Shown in pieces: positions 1-11,667 of a DNA stretch of 64,000 bases. The first letter of the stretch is position 1, and each line of letters opens with the position of its first letter. The position numbers and the translations under genes were made by a program. The notes beneath the pieces were generated by a model. The model saw only the letters and a list, made by a program, of their open reading frames with translations, ran no database searches and was not told the origin of the DNA. Source of the stretch: Sulfuriflexus sp. (GTDB taxonomy: Bacteria > Pseudomonadota > Gammaproteobacteria > AKS1); NCBI GenBank assembly GCA_023134145.1, contig JAGLUW010000019.1, forward strand, positions 1-64,000. The letters run 5' to 3'.

Positions 1-1060
1 CACGTGATTTATTCAACATATCAACGATATTCAAACCAGCATCTGCGAGTGCAGTTGAAATCTGTCCCACCATGTTCGGCACATTCGAATTCACGACACC
101 TAGGCGGAATCCACCACTACGCGGCATTTGTACTTCAGGGAAATTGACTGAATTGGTGATATTGCCATTTTCCAAATATTCTTTAACTTGCTCGGCGACC
201 ATGATGGCACAATTGTCTTCGGCTTCTTTAGTCGAAGCACCAAGATGTGGCAATGTAATGACACGTTCATGCTTCTTCAATAAGTTGCTTGGGAAATCAC
301 AAACGTAGGCATTTACCTTGCCTGATTTAATCCCTTCCGACACGGCTTCATCATCAACAATGCCATTACGTGCAAAGTTAAGGATGGTTACGTTGTCTTT
401 CATCATTTTCAGGCGCTCAGCATTGATGAGATTCTTTGTTCCCTCTACTAATGGCACATGGAAGGTAACGAAATCAACGCGTGACAATAAATCATCAACA
501 CTATTGGCTTTTTCAACTTCCGATGAAAGCTTCCAAGCACTTTGTATTGTGATGTCTGGATCGTAACCAATCACTTTCATACCTAAACGTAGTGCGACAT
601 TAGCAACCAAAATACCAATAGCACCTAAACCAATTACGCCTAAGGTACGACCTGGTAATTCAAAACCACCAAAGTTCTTTTTACCGGCTTCAACTTGTTT
701 GCTAATTTCATCGTCAGCACCTTCAAGTTCACGCGAAAAATCCCAGCCCTGACAAACATTACGTGCGGCTAATAACATACCGGCAACAACTAACTCTTTT
801 ACCGCATTTGCATTAGCACCGGGTGCATTAAATACAACTACACCTTTTTCGCTCATTTTATCAACGGGGATATTATTAACACCTGCGCCAGCACGACCAA
901 TTGCCTTGGTGTTATCAGCCAATTCCATATCATGCATCTTGAATGAACGTAATAATATTGCGTCTGGGCTACTCATTTCAGAAGCAACTTCATAGCTATC
1001 ACGTGGCAAACGCTCAAGGCCTGCGACAGAAATATTATTCAATGTCTGTATTTTGTACAT
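1..1060 (-). CDS. serA: D-3-phosphoglycerate dehydrogenase (3' end beyond window)
   Basis: Reverse-strand translation from ATG at 1060: MYKIQTLNNISVAGLERLPRDSYEV...GRAGAGVNNIPVDKMSEKGVVVFNAPGANANAVKELV...LGVIGLGAIG; NAD-binding and ACT regions; adjacent to serC. Confidence 0.93.
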   Translation of the reverse strand, partial: MYKIQTLNNISVAGLERLPRDSYEVASEMSSPDAILLRSFKMHDMELADNTKAIGRAGAGVNNIPVDKMSEKGVVVFNAPGANANAVKELVVAGMLLAARNVCQGWDFSRELEGADDEISKQVEAGKKNFGGFELPGRTLGVIGLGAIGILVANVALRLGMKVIGYDPDITIQSAWKLSSEVEKANSVDDLLSRVDFVTFHVPLVEGTKNLINAERLKMMKDNVTILNFARNGIVDDEAVSEGIKSGKVNAYVCDFPSNLLKKHERVITLPHLGASTKEAEDNCAIMVAEQVKEYLENGNITNSVNFPEVQMPRSGGFRLGVVNSNVPNMVGQISTALADAGLNIVDMLNKSR

Positions 1061-1145
1061 ATTGTTTATATCCCACTACATGGCACTGTTCGTGCCAATA
1101 TTATTTTTTATTATGTTGTAACTGTCTATGTGTTAAATAACTTTC

Positions 1146-2228
1146 TTAACCGTGGCGTTTTTCGAATTCAGCCATGAAAGAAATTAAACTATTCACACCT
1201 TCTTCTGGCATGGCGTTATAAATACTCGCACGCATACCGCCAACCGAACGATGACCTTTCAATGTCACTAAGCCATTTTCTTTGGCTTCAGCTAAGAACA
1301 CGCTATCTAATTCACTATCTGCAAGTGTAAACGTGACATTCATCCACGAACGTGATTTTTCTTCTACTGGGTTATTGTAAAAACCAGAGCCATCAATTGC
1401 AGAATATAAAGCGGCTGCTTTACGTTCATTAATTTCAGCCATGGCAGAAATACCGCCATTGCTTTTAAGCCAATCGAATACCAAGCCGGCTAAATACCAA
1501 CCGTATGTTGCTGGTGTGTTGTACATAGAATCATTATCAGCGTGTGTTTTGTAATCAAACATCGCTGGTGTGCCGTCAATTGAATTGCCGATCAAATCAT
1601 CACGTACAATCACAACCGTTAAACCAGCAGGACCAATGTTTTTCTGTGCACCGGCATAAATCACACCGTATTTACTCACATCAATCGGGCGCGATAAAAT
1701 GGTTGACGACATATCTGCAACAATTGGCACATCGCCTGTTTCAGGCAAGTAAGGGAATTCAACGCCAGCAATTGTTTCGTTTGGCGTAAAGTGCATGTAG
1801 GCCGCATCTTTATCTAAATTTAATTCAGATTGTGTTGGCGTAGTCATGAAGTTGCTGGCTTCTGTGCTTGCTGCAACATTCACATCACAGTAACGTTTTG
1901 CTTCGGCAATGGCTTTCTTTGACCATGCGCCAGTATAAATATAATCCGCTTTATTCTTACCTCGCAACAAGTTCATTGGCACCATTGCAAACTGTGAACT
2001 CGCGCCACCTTGCAAAAACAATACTTTGTAATTGTCAGGGATCGCCATTAATTCACGCAGATCCGCCTCTGCTTGAGCTGCGATTGACATGTATTCTTTA
2101 CCACGATGACTCATTTCCATCACAGACATACCACTGCCATTCCAATCGAGCATTTCTTCACGTGCACGTTCAAGTACTGCTTGAGGAATTGTTGCCGGAC
2201 CGGCACTAAAATTGTATACGCGTGCCAC
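1146..2228 (-). CDS. serC: Phosphoserine aminotransferase
   Basis: [15 protein letters not shown]...[15 protein letters not shown]...[22 protein letters not shown]. Confidence 0.97.
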   Translation of the reverse strand: MARVYNFSAGPATIPQAVLERAREEMLDWNGSGMSVMEMSHRGKEYMSIAAQAEADLRELMAIPDNYKVLFLQGGASSQFAMVPMNLLRGKNKADYIYTGAWSKKAIAEAKRYCDVNVAASTEASNFMTTPTQSELNLDKDAAYMHFTPNETIAGVEFPYLPETGDVPIVADMSSTILSRPIDVSKYGVIYAGAQKNIGPAGLTVVIVRDDLIGNSIDGTPAMFDYKTHADNDSMYNTPATYGWYLAGLVFDWLKSNGGISAMAEINERKAAALYSAIDGSGFYNNPVEEKSRSWMNVTFTLADSELDSVFLAEAKENGLVTLKGHRSVGGMRASIYNAMPEEGVNSLISFMAEFEKRHG

Positions 2229-2309
2229 GGCACACTCCTTTATTTTTTAATGTTTAAATTACGTATGAATTATGTCCACATGGCACTACGCGCCAGGCGA
2301 GAGATTATT

Positions 2310-4937
2310 CTATTCTTCTTCCGCATCGCTATTATCAGTGTCAGTTGATGCTTCCGTATTAGTGCTTTCTACAGCACTAGCACTTTCAGTTGTCGCATCA
2401 CCCTCTTCTGTTTGTACTTCTTCGATACGTTCAAGCCCTGATAGTGTTTGATCGGCACCCAATTTAATTAAGCGAACACCCTGTGTGTTACGACCAACAA
2501 TTGAAATCTCATCTGCCTTGGTACGAACCAATGTTCCGCCGCTGGTGATCAACATAATTTCATCACCCTCTTTCACCAAGGTTGCGCCAATCACATCACC
2601 ATTTCGCTCTGAGGTTTGAATCGCAATCACACCTTGACCACCACGACCATGTTGTGGGAAGTCTTCCATCTTGGTGCGTTTACCATAACCATTTACGGTT
2701 GCAGTAAGAACATATCCTTCTTCGGCAATAATTAATGATATTACTTTTTGCTCGTCGGCAAGTTTAATGCCGCGCACACCACAAGCAGTACGTCCCATTG
2801 GGCGCACTTTGTCTTCATTAAATCGAACTGACTTACCTGCACTAGTGAGTAACAACACATCTGAATCACCGTGCGTTATATCAACGCCAACGAGTTGATC
2901 GTTGTCACGCAATTCAATCGCAATAATACCGTTGGCACGTGGGCGAGAGAATTCTTTAAGGCTGGTCTTCTTCACTGTGCCGCTAGCCGTTGCCATGAAG
3001 ATGTACTTATCATCTTCGTATTCACGGATCGGTAGAATCGCATTAATGCGTTCGCCATCTTCAAGTGGTAATAAATTCACAATCGGACGACCACGTGAAG
3101 TACGACTTGCTAATGGTAATTCGTAAACTTTCTTCCAATACAATTTACCGCGACTTGAGAAGCACAACATAGTGTCGTGCGTACTGGCGATAAATAATTT
3201 ATCAACAAAGTCTTCTTCTTTAACCTTGGTCGCGGCTTTACCTTTACCACCACGACGTTGTGCAGTGTAAACAGATAATTGCTGCGCCTTGATGTAACCT
3301 TCATGCGAAAGTGTAACGACTACGTCTTCTTCACTGATTAAATCTTCGAGCGTTAGATCTTCTTGCGAATCGACAATTTCAGTGCGACGTTCATCACCGT
3401 ACTGCGCATTAATCGCTTCAAGCTCTTCACGAATAACTTCCATCAAACGTTCTGGGTTATTCAAAATTTCTAGGAACTCACGAATACTTTCAAGGATCTC
3501 GCTATATTCATTAAGTATTTTGTCTTGCTCTAACCCAGTTAAACGATGCAAACGCATTTCAAGAATCGATTGCGCCTGTGCTGGAGATAAATGGTAACCA
3601 TCATCAAGTAAGCCATAACAAGCATCGAGTTCATCAGGACGTGATGACTCTGCACCTGCAGCCCCTAACATACCGCTCACTTCATCTGATGACCAAGTCG
3701 TACCGATCAAACCTTGTTTTGCTTCAGCTGGCGTTTTAGACGATTTAATTAGTGCAATAACAGGATCGATATTTGCCAGCGCAACTGCAAGACCTTCCAA
3801 CACATGCGCACGCTCGCGTGCTTTGCGTAATTCAAAAATAGTACGACGTGTAACCACCTCACGACGGTGACGAATGAAGGCTTCAAGTAATTGCTTAAGA
3901 TTAAGTAATTTAGGTTGACCATCAACAAGTGCAACAGTATTGATACCGAACACACTTTGCATTTGCGTCTGTTTATAAAGATTATTCAGCACAACGTCGG
4001 TGACTTCACCACGACGTAGTTCGATGACCATGCGCATGCCGTCTTTATCCGACTCATCACGCAACGCGCTAATACCTTCAATACGTTTATCACGTACTAA
4101 TTCAGCAATTTTTTCAATTAAACGCGCCTTGTTAACCTGGTACGGCAACTCGGTGACTACAATAGTTTCTTTAGTGTTCTTTTCGTTAACTTCAATTTCA
4201 ACGCGAGCACGCACATAAATACGACCACGACCGGTACGGTAGGCTTCACGAATACCACGTGCGCCGTTAATGATCCCCGCTGTTGGGAAATCCGGCCCAG
4301 GGATATGCTGCATCAGGCTGGGGATATCCATTTCAGGATCATTTATCAACGCCAAACACGCATTAATGACTTCAGTTAAATTATGCGGCGGAATATTCGT
4401 CGCCATACCCACGGCAATACCGGTTGAACCATTAACCAACAGATTTGGGATCCGTGTTGGCATAACGATTGGTTCACGTTCGGTTTCATCGTAGTTGGGT
4501 CTAAAATCAACCGTTTCTTTATCGAGATCAGCCAATAATTCATGGGCGATCTTCGACATACGTACTTCGGTGTAACGCATCGCCGCAGGTGAATCACCAT
4601 CCACCGAACCGAAGTTCCCCTGCCCGTCTACTAGCATGTAGCGTAGTGAGAATGGCTGAGCCATACGAACAATGGTGTCATATACCGCAGAATCACCATG
4701 TGGATGATATTTACCAATCACATCACCGACTACACGAGCCGATTTTTTATAAGGTTTGTTGAAATCGTTGCCGAGTTGATTCATCGCGTATAAAACACGT
4801 CGATGTACTGGTTTGAGACCATCTCGGACATCAGGCAAGGCACGCCCAACGATGACGCTCATCGCGTATTCCATGTAGGAGGTACGGAGCTCATCCTCAA
4901 TATTTATGGGGAGTATTTCGCGGGCTATATCTTCCAT
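2310..4937 (-). CDS. gyrA: DNA gyrase subunit A
   Basis: [56 protein letters not shown] (Ser83/Asp87-type, quinolone-susceptible form); acidic C-terminal tail. Confidence 0.98.
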   Translation of the reverse strand: MEDIAREILPINIEDELRTSYMEYAMSVIVGRALPDVRDGLKPVHRRVLYAMNQLGNDFNKPYKKSARVVGDVIGKYHPHGDSAVYDTIVRMAQPFSLRYMLVDGQGNFGSVDGDSPAAMRYTEVRMSKIAHELLADLDKETVDFRPNYDETEREPIVMPTRIPNLLVNGSTGIAVGMATNIPPHNLTEVINACLALINDPEMDIPSLMQHIPGPDFPTAGIINGARGIREAYRTGRGRIYVRARVEIEVNEKNTKETIVVTELPYQVNKARLIEKIAELVRDKRIEGISALRDESDKDGMRMVIELRRGEVTDVVLNNLYKQTQMQSVFGINTVALVDGQPKLLNLKQLLEAFIRHRREVVTRRTIFELRKARERAHVLEGLAVALANIDPVIALIKSSKTPAEAKQGLIGTTWSSDEVSGMLGAAGAESSRPDELDACYGLLDDGYHLSPAQAQSILEMRLHRLTGLEQDKILNEYSEILESIREFLEILNNPERLMEVIREELEAINAQYGDERRTEIVDSQEDLTLEDLISEEDVVVTLSHEGYIKAQQLSVYTAQRRGGKGKAATKVKEEDFVDKLFIASTHDTMLCFSSRGKLYWKKVYELPLASRTSRGRPIVNLLPLEDGERINAILPIREYEDDKYIFMATASGTVKKTSLKEFSRPRANGIIAIELRDNDQLVGVDITHGDSDVLLLTSAGKSVRFNEDKVRPMGRTACGVRGIKLADEQKVISLIIAEEGYVLTATVNGYGKRTKMEDFPQHGRGGQGVIAIQTSERNGDVIGATLVKEGDEIMLITSGGTLVRTKADEISIVGRNTQGVRLIKLGADQTLSGLERIEEVQTEEGDATTESASAVESTNTEASTDTDNSDAEEE

Positions 4938-5131
4938 CAGACAGTGACTTTTATTTGCTATAATTATAATTAATTCAGTAAGTTACGCCGACAAGAGCTT
5001 TGTCGCTCTCAAGCCAATCTAACCCCCGACCACAAGCCGATAATATTACCACAATACAGCCATAAAGGCACAGCAAATCAGGGTTTTAGGATGCTGTTAT
5101 TCGCCTAGAATAAGGCTAAAAAGATGGTTCT

Positions 5132-6190
5132 TTAAGCCTGCATTAAAGCGGCTATTTTTGCTGCATTTGGCGCCTCAATAATACCTTTTTCGGTCACAAT
5201 AACGTCAATCAGGCTTGCTGGAGTCACATCAAACACCGGATTCCATGCCTCAGAGCCTTCAGCAGCCATCATTTGACCTGATAATTGCAGTAATTCATCG
5301 CCACTACGGTGTTCAATAGGTATAGATGCGCCATCAGGCACTGCCATATCAATGGTTGAGGTGGGTGCGACCACCATGACCTTAATACCGTGGTATTTGG
5401 CTTGAACTGCGCCAGCGAACGTACCTATCTTATTCGCCACATCACCATTGGCCGCAATACGATCTGAACCAACCACAAACCACTGCACCGAGCCTGCACT
5501 CATTAAGGCAGAAACCGCCCCTTCTGCCACCAAGGTCACTGGAATATTATCCTCTAACAATTCCCAGGCGGTTAAACGAGCTCCCTGCAACCAAGGACGC
5601 GTTTCATCTGCAAAAACTTTACTTAGCTTTTCTTGTTGCCACGCGCTGCGTATCACACCTAACGCGGTACCATAGCCACCTGTTGCCAAGGCTCCCGCAT
5701 TACAATGCGTTAACACGCCTGAACCTGATTCAATAAAAGCGGCGCCTAACTTGCCCATGGTTTTATTAGCGCGAATATCATCGTGATGAATTTTGTGTGC
5801 TGCAGCTAGTAAACGTTCAGTTGGATCGCCGTTGATTTCATTAATCAGATTTTGCATTTGATTGATGGCCCAAAATAAATTGATCGCAGTTGGGCGCGAG
5901 GCTAATAAGATTTTAAGATCATCTTGAATGGTTTGTTTCCAGTTTGATGTTGATTCCACATAACGCTGCCGCGCAGCCGTTACAACACCATAAGCAGCCG
6001 TAATACCAATCGCAGGTGCACCACGCACCACCATGTCGCGAATTGCATCAGCAATAGATTGCACAGTTGTTAATTTAATATATTTAGTTGTTGCAGGAAG
6101 AATCCGTTGGTCAAGCAATTCAAGGGTAGCATTACGCCAGACAATGGGTTGAATATTTTCTTGTTCAGTTTGCATTATTGTTTTTCTCAA
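5132..6190 (-). CDS. mtnA: S-methyl-5-thioribose-1-phosphate isomerase (eIF2B-related)
   Basis: VRGAPAIGITAAYGVV; LTHCNAGALATGGYGTALGVIRSA; GSDRIAANGDVANKIGTF. Confidence 0.93.
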   Translation of the reverse strand: MRKTIMQTEQENIQPIVWRNATLELLDQRILPATTKYIKLTTVQSIADAIRDMVVRGAPAIGITAAYGVVTAARQRYVESTSNWKQTIQDDLKILLASRPTAINLFWAINQMQNLINEINGDPTERLLAAAHKIHHDDIRANKTMGKLGAAFIESGSGVLTHCNAGALATGGYGTALGVIRSAWQQEKLSKVFADETRPWLQGARLTAWELLEDNIPVTLVAEGAVSALMSAGSVQWFVVGSDRIAANGDVANKIGTFAGAVQAKYHGIKVMVVAPTSTIDMAVPDGASIPIEHRSGDELLQLSGQMMAAEGSEAWNPVFDVTPASLIDVIVTEKGIIEAPNAAKIAALMQA

Positions 6191-6208
6191 CTCTATATCT
6201 TTTAAACG

Positions 6209-7528
6209 TTAGACCTTCTCAAAGACGGCCATTGATTCAACATGCGAGGTATGCGGGAACATATCCATAATCCCCGCGCTACATAAACGATAACCTTGGT
6301 TCTTTACTAATTCACCTGCATCACGTGCGAGCGTTGCGATATTACAAGAAACATAAACAATTCGCTCAGGACCAATCTCTTTCATACGACTCACCACTTC
6401 AAGGGCACCCGTACGCGGCGGATCTAATAACATTCGGTCAATGCCTTTGATTTCTACAGGGATCTCTTTGGTTAAATCCGCAGCGAGATATTCAATATTT
6501 TTAATATTATTATTGCTGGCATTTTGCTTGGCACGATCTACTAATACGTCACTGCCTTCAATACCAATAACCTGTTCGCAACTTTTAGCTAGGGGTAAAC
6601 TAAAATTACCAATACCACAGAATAAATCTAAAACCTTACTATCTTTTTTTAGCTCAAGCAGCTCAATTGCCTGCTTGACCATTTTTTTATTCATGTCGGC
6701 ATTAACTTGCGTGAAATCTGTTGGCAGGAATTCATAACTTACATCATAATCAGGCAAGCTATAAACGAGCTGTGATTCTTCTGGCCACAATGGACTAGCT
6801 GTATCAGGACCTTTGGATTGTAACCAAATATGTAACCCTGTTTCTTGCGCAAAGGTCTTAAGCAATTCAATATCACTTGGTGATAGATCCTCTAGATTAC
6901 GAAATACTAAGGTAGTGTGGTTATCACCTACTGCCACTTCAATTTGCGCAATCTTCTGATAAGCGGCCATACTACGTATCAAGGCCTGTAGCTCTTCAAG
7001 GTGTTGGCCGACCGATTCATGCAACACCATGCAGACATTCATATCAGTTAGGTAACCGCTGCTTTTTTCACGAAAGCCAACTAATAGCTTGTCTTTCTTA
7101 ATAACAAAGCGCACACCAAGGCGTGCCTTACGTCGATAACCGACATTTTCTGTTGTCAGTGGTTGAATGATTTCAGGTATATCTAACTCGGCAAGGTGTT
7201 TGAATTGTTCAACCAATACAGATTGTTTGTGCGCCCGTTGCGACTCGGGTGACATGTGCTGAATACTACAGCCACCGCAAAGTAGAAAGTGAGGACAAAC
7301 AGGCTCAACACGTTCAGGTGAGGCCTTAATGATTTCAGTGACACAACCTTCGTCAAACTTAGCGCGACGAGAAGTATAAACAAACATCACATCTTCACCC
7401 GGCAATGCACCATCTATAAAGATAGTTTTGCCATCAAGGCGTGCAATACCTCGACCTTCATGTGAAATAGATTCAACAGTTGCTGCCACCGGTTCAGTTG
7501 GCAGTTTTTTTCTACGGCGACGCGCCAT
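6209..7528 (-). CDS. rlmD: 23S rRNA (uracil-5-)-methyltransferase RlmD
   Basis: TRAM domain; CPHFLLCGGCSIQH Fe-S motif; LDLFCGIGNFSLPLA; DPPRTGA; YVSCNIATLARDA. Confidence 0.95.
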   Translation of the reverse strand: MARRRRKKLPTEPVAATVESISHEGRGIARLDGKTIFIDGALPGEDVMFVYTSRRAKFDEGCVTEIIKASPERVEPVCPHFLLCGGCSIQHMSPESQRAHKQSVLVEQFKHLAELDIPEIIQPLTTENVGYRRKARLGVRFVIKKDKLLVGFREKSSGYLTDMNVCMVLHESVGQHLEELQALIRSMAAYQKIAQIEVAVGDNHTTLVFRNLEDLSPSDIELLKTFAQETGLHIWLQSKGPDTASPLWPEESQLVYSLPDYDVSYEFLPTDFTQVNADMNKKMVKQAIELLELKKDSKVLDLFCGIGNFSLPLAKSCEQVIGIEGSDVLVDRAKQNASNNNIKNIEYLAADLTKEIPVEIKGIDRMLLDPPRTGALEVVSRMKEIGPERIVYVSCNIATLARDAGELVKNQGYRLCSAGIMDMFPHTSHVESMAVFEKV

Positions 7529-7546
7529 GCGTATTACCTCAAAAGA

Positions 7547-8440
7547 TTATTCGGCAGGAAAAACGCCAGTGGATAAATAACGATCACCACGATCGCAGAT
7601 AATCGTGACAATGACAGCATTCTCAACTTGCTTTGATAATTCCAACGCGGCCGCGACTGCGCCCCCTGATGAAATGCCAGCAAAGATCCCTTCTTCAGAG
7701 GCCAATGCTCGCGTGGTGTCTTCAGCATCTTGTTGATTGACGTCAATGATCTGATCAACACGTGCCGCATCATAAATTTTTGGTAGATATTCTTTTGGCC
7801 AGCGACGAATACCGGGGATTGCCGAACCTTCGGTTGGTTGCACACCGACTATTTGAATACCGTCATTTTTCTCTTTCAAAAAACGTGACGTGCCCATAAT
7901 GGTGCCTGTCGTACCCATTGAGCTAACAAAGTGGGTTATCTTGCCATCAGTATCGCGCCAAATCTCAGGCCCAGTACCTTCATAATGAGCCAGAGGGTTA
8001 TCTTGGTTAGAGAACTGATCAAGCACCTTACCTTCACCCGCGGCTTCCATTTCACGTGCCTTATCAATTGCCGCTTCCATACTACCTTCACGTGGCGTGA
8101 GAATAATTTCAGCACCAAAGGCCTTCATTACACCACGACGTTCAACACTCATGTGTTCAGGCATGACTAACTTCAATTTATAACCTTGCATAGCCGCCGC
8201 CATCGCAAGAGCAATACCGGTATTACCACTGGTTGCCTCAATCAAGCTATCACCCGGTTGAATGTCGCCACGTTCCTGAGCGTGTTTGATCATGCTCAAG
8301 GCAGGTCGATCTTTAACCGAACCGGCTGGATTGTTCCCTTCCAGCTTCACCAGCAAAATATTGCTCGTATCACCGGGCAGCCGCTGCAACCGCACCAGCG
8401 GCGTATTTCCAACAAAATTGTCTAATGTTAAGTAATTCAT
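7547..8440 (-). CDS. cysM: Cysteine synthase B
   Basis: VGNTPLVRLQRL; EGNNPAGSVKDRPALSMI; EATSGNTGIALAMAAA; YEGTGPEIW; GISSGGAVAAAL. Confidence 0.95.
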   Translation of the reverse strand: MNYLTLDNFVGNTPLVRLQRLPGDTSNILLVKLEGNNPAGSVKDRPALSMIKHAQERGDIQPGDSLIEATSGNTGIALAMAAAMQGYKLKLVMPEHMSVERRGVMKAFGAEIILTPREGSMEAAIDKAREMEAAGEGKVLDQFSNQDNPLAHYEGTGPEIWRDTDGKITHFVSSMGTTGTIMGTSRFLKEKNDGIQIVGVQPTEGSAIPGIRRWPKEYLPKIYDAARVDQIIDVNQQDAEDTTRALASEEGIFAGISSGGAVAAALELSKQVENAVIVTIICDRGDRYLSTGVFPAE

Positions 8441-8514
8441 CGATTCATTTTACCTTAAATTTCTCTAGCATGCAGGCCATGTCCACGGTATAAATACAGT
8501 TATCTTTGGTCAAC

Positions 8515-8859
8515 ATGAAAACAGATACGAATATGGACTCAGAAATTAAAGTCTACGACGAACAGCTTTCGCTGCAACTTGCCGGTGGCAATGAGGATTT
8601 AGCACAACAAATGCTTGAAATGTTGTTAAACGAGCTGCCGATACTACAAGCGAATATGAATGAAGTTTTCCAGGAAGGCGATAACGCTGCGCTCTACGAT
8701 AATGTCCACAAGATAAATGGTTCTAGTCGGTATTGTGGTGTGCCTGCCGTTGGCGAAGCTGCGAATAATCTTGAGTTATTGCTTAAAAATAATGACGATG
8801 ATCTTAAGGATGCGGTGAACGAATTGAATGTAGAAATTGAACGTCTACTGGCTCTTTAA
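8515..8859 (+). CDS. Stand-alone histidine phosphotransfer (HPt) domain protein, BarA/GacS HPt-like
   Basis: Small acidic helical protein with HPt motif NVHKINGSSRYCGVPAVGEAANNLE. The tracked ORF starts at TTG 8506; ATG 8515 looks more likely. Confidence 0.8.
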   Translation: MKTDTNMDSEIKVYDEQLSLQLAGGNEDLAQQMLEMLLNELPILQANMNEVFQEGDNAALYDNVHKINGSSRYCGVPAVGEAANNLELLLKNNDDDLKDAVNELNVEIERLLAL

Positions 8860-9242
8860 CTCACTTCTTGTAATAAGGTCACAAAAGCCACTGCGTGATC
8901 ATCTTCATCCGCAATACTGATATAACCCGCACCAATTCCTAACTCAGCAATTAATTCTTCAGCCCGAGAGAAATATTCTAAAGTAGGTTTCCCATTTTCA
9001 TCATGTCCTACACTGATATCACGCAAACTCATACCGCGACTAAAGCCAATTCCCATTGCCTTTGCAGTTGCTTCTTTGGCCGCAAATCGTTTAGCTAGAA
9101 AATGAGCCGGTCGAACAGATAGAGAATAATCTTCTAGTTCTGTATCACTCAAAATGCGCCGTGAAAACTTATCACCATGCTCATCAATGTTTTTTTGCAT
9201 GCGAGAAACACGTACGATATCTGTGCCGATACCATAAATCAT
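8856..9242 (-). CDS. acpS: Holo-[acyl-carrier-protein] synthase
   Basis: [15 protein letters not shown]...[20 protein letters not shown]. Confidence 0.95.
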   Translation of the reverse strand: MIYGIGTDIVRVSRMQKNIDEHGDKFSRRILSDTELEDYSLSVRPAHFLAKRFAAKEATAKAMGIGFSRGMSLRDISVGHDENGKPTLEYFSRAEELIAELGIGAGYISIADEDDHAVAFVTLLQEVS

Positions 9243-10003
9243 TGCTTAACCTGCAGCGTTAATAGCCGTGCTTCTTTCATTAAGCGTTTCATTTCACGTA
9301 CCGATTCTTGCAAGCCAACAAATACCGCGCGAGCAATAATTGCATGACCGATATTTAATTCACGTATTGGTAATAATGCCGCGATAGATTCCACATTATG
9401 ATAATGCAGTCCATGTCCTGCATTGACATGTAAACCTGCTTTTACACCCGCATCAACGGCTGCACATATCCGCTTATATTCCATATCTTTTTCCGCCGCA
9501 GTTTCTGCATCTGCAAAACGGCCTGTATGAATTTCAATAACCGGTGCGCCCGCTTCTGCTGAAGCATTAACTTGTTCAGGATCGGGATCAATAAATAAGG
9601 ATGTACGCACACCCGCATCCGTTAAACGTGAACAGGCATCTTTAATACGTGCTGCCTGACCTTTTACATCAAGGCCACCTTCAGTGGTTAATTCTTCACG
9701 GCTTTCTGGTACCAAACAACAGTCATCTGGCTTTATATCTTCCGCAATAGCCAGCATTTCATCAGTCACGGCCATTTCTAAATTCATACGTGTTTGCAAA
9801 ATATCTCGCAACATCACTACATCACGATCTTGAATATGTCGACGATCTTCACGCAAGTGTAATGTAATTGCATCAGCACCAGCCTGTTCGGCTTCAATCG
9901 CAGCTTGAATCGGATCAGGGTAACGAGTGCCACGTGCCTGACGTAATGTGGCAACGTGATCAATATTAACACCTAGTAAAATATCAGTGACTAAATCAGA
10001 CAC
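9239..10003 (-). CDS. pdxJ: Pyridoxine 5'-phosphate synthase
   Basis: [51 protein letters not shown]. Confidence 0.96.
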   Translation of the reverse strand: MSDLVTDILLGVNIDHVATLRQARGTRYPDPIQAAIEAEQAGADAITLHLREDRRHIQDRDVVMLRDILQTRMNLEMAVTDEMLAIAEDIKPDDCCLVPESREELTTEGGLDVKGQAARIKDACSRLTDAGVRTSLFIDPDPEQVNASAEAGAPVIEIHTGRFADAETAAEKDMEYKRICAAVDAGVKAGLHVNAGHGLHYHNVESIAALLPIRELNIGHAIIARAVFVGLQESVREMKRLMKEARLLTLQVKQ

Positions 10004-10024
10004 CCTTTCTCTCCTGCTAACTAT

Positions 10025-10765
10025 TTATTGCGGCTCAATTAATGAACGGCGATTATACAACATTCGACTCTGTAATGGTTTATCGCCAATATAACCTTGT
10101 AAAACAGTTCGCATCAAACGCTTACAGTCTCGCAAGCTGTCTTTATCAGTTAATTCTTCATTCGCAAGTGCAATAAGGCTGCGTCCACTTAATTTAGGGC
10201 CGCTCGGAATACTTTCTGAATCGCAGGCAACTGGACCATGTTCTGGCACATAGTAATAACAACTATCATCCTTAATTGCTTCACCCGTATTCACATCATG
10301 ATCTAAGACCAATCCATAGCCCAGCTCTTGTAAAAGCTGTTTTTCAAATAAACGTAGACTGGTTTCTGCTACCTGACTATCGCTGCCGGCATCTCGCAAT
10401 GCAGTTAAAGCTTGTGCGTATGAAGTGAATAGTGCTTCATGAATATCTGCGGGCTTAAGTAAGCGGAAGATTAATTCGGTTAGGTAGTAAGCGCTGGCAT
10501 AAGAAGAACCTGCTAATGGCTTTACAAATTCGGCTGCTTCTACGTTTGTTAACGTTTGCAATTCCCCTCGCCCTGTCCATGAAATAAGTAACGGCTGGAA
10601 CACTTGCAGCAAGGCATTCATGCGAGACTTTGGTCTTCGCGCTCCGCGAGAAACCATAGCCACACGACCATGATTTGCAGAAAACACTTCAACAATCAAG
10701 CTGGTATTTCTAAAATTACGACGATGTAAAATAAAACAAGGCTGACATTCTATCCGGCTACTCAT
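10025..10765 (-). CDS. recO: DNA repair protein RecO
   Basis: CFILHRRNFRNTSLIVEVFSANHGRVAMVSRGARRPKS; located between era and pdxJ. Confidence 0.93.
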   Translation of the reverse strand: MSSRIECQPCFILHRRNFRNTSLIVEVFSANHGRVAMVSRGARRPKSRMNALLQVFQPLLISWTGRGELQTLTNVEAAEFVKPLAGSSYASAYYLTELIFRLLKPADIHEALFTSYAQALTALRDAGSDSQVAETSLRLFEKQLLQELGYGLVLDHDVNTGEAIKDDSCYYYVPEHGPVACDSESIPSGPKLSGRSLIALANEELTDKDSLRDCKRLMRTVLQGYIGDKPLQSRMLYNRRSLIEPQ

Positions 10766-11667
10766 TAGAAATCGTCAGTATAACCAAGGCTACGAAGTGC
10801 TCGCGCATCATCAGACCAGCCTTCCTTCACTTTTACCCATAGTCGAACGAAGACTTTTTGCCCTAGCATTTTTTCTAAATCTAAACGTGATTGGCGGCCA
10901 ATCTCTTTTAACATAGAACCATTCTTACCAATTACAATAGACTTCTGTCCATCACGCTCAACCCAAATAACAGCACCAACTTGTAGCATCCCCTTTTCAA
11001 CTGAGTATTCTTCTATCTCGACGGTTAATGCATAAGGCAGCTCTTTACCTAGGCGGCGGATTAATTTTTCACGAATCAATTCCGCAGCAATAAACCGCAT
11101 ACTGCGGTCAGTGACTTGTTCTTCATCATAGAAAAACTCAGCTTCAGGTAACATTGATTCTAAGGTTTTTTCTAATGTATCGACGTGATGACCTTTTGTT
11201 GCTGACAGAGGAATAATTTCACTTATGTTTTTCAACTCAGATAGCTTTTGCAATAGCGGCAGTAATGCTTCTTTTTTATCGAGCTTATCAATTTTATTTA
11301 CTGCAATGACTATTTTAGCTTCAGTATGTGAAATCCGTTCTACGACCAGGTCATCACCTTCAGTCCAGCCTGTACCATCAATGACAAAAACGATAACGTC
11401 GACATCGTGCACGGCTGTTTTTGCTGCCTGATTCATATAACGATTCATGGCATGCTTATTATCAATATGCATTCCTGGCGTATCAACAAAAATAAACTGA
11501 GTATCTTTGGTTGTCTTAATACCTAGAACACGGTGACGTGTTGTCTGCGGTTTGCGAGAAGTGATACAAAGCTTTTGTCCAACTAAACGGTTCAATAATG
11601 TCGACTTACCAACATTCGGTCTACCAATAAAGGCGACATAACCACAACGTTGCTTTGTTTTACTCAT
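10765..11667 (-). CDS. era: GTPase Era
   Basis: GYVAFIGRPNVGKSTLLNRLVGQKLCITSRKPQTTRH; C-terminal KH domain. Confidence 0.97.
   Translation of the reverse strand: MSKTKQRCGYVAFIGRPNVGKSTLLNRLVGQKLCITSRKPQTTRHRVLGIKTTKDTQFIFVDTPGMHIDNKHAMNRYMNQAAKTAVHDVDVIVFVIDGTGWTEGDDLVVERISHTEAKIVIAVNKIDKLDKKEALLPLLQKLSELKNISEIIPLSATKGHHVDTLEKTLESMLPEAEFFYDEEQVTDRSMRFIAAELIREKLIRRLGKELPYALTVEIEEYSVEKGMLQVGAVIWVERDGQKSIVIGKNGSMLKEIGRQSRLDLEKMLGQKVFVRLWVKVKEGWSDDARALRSLGYTDDF

Noticed and set aside
7534-7845. 103-aa minus-strand ORF in an alternative frame
   Set aside because: Same-strand out-of-frame ORF inside cysM with no SD or domain support.
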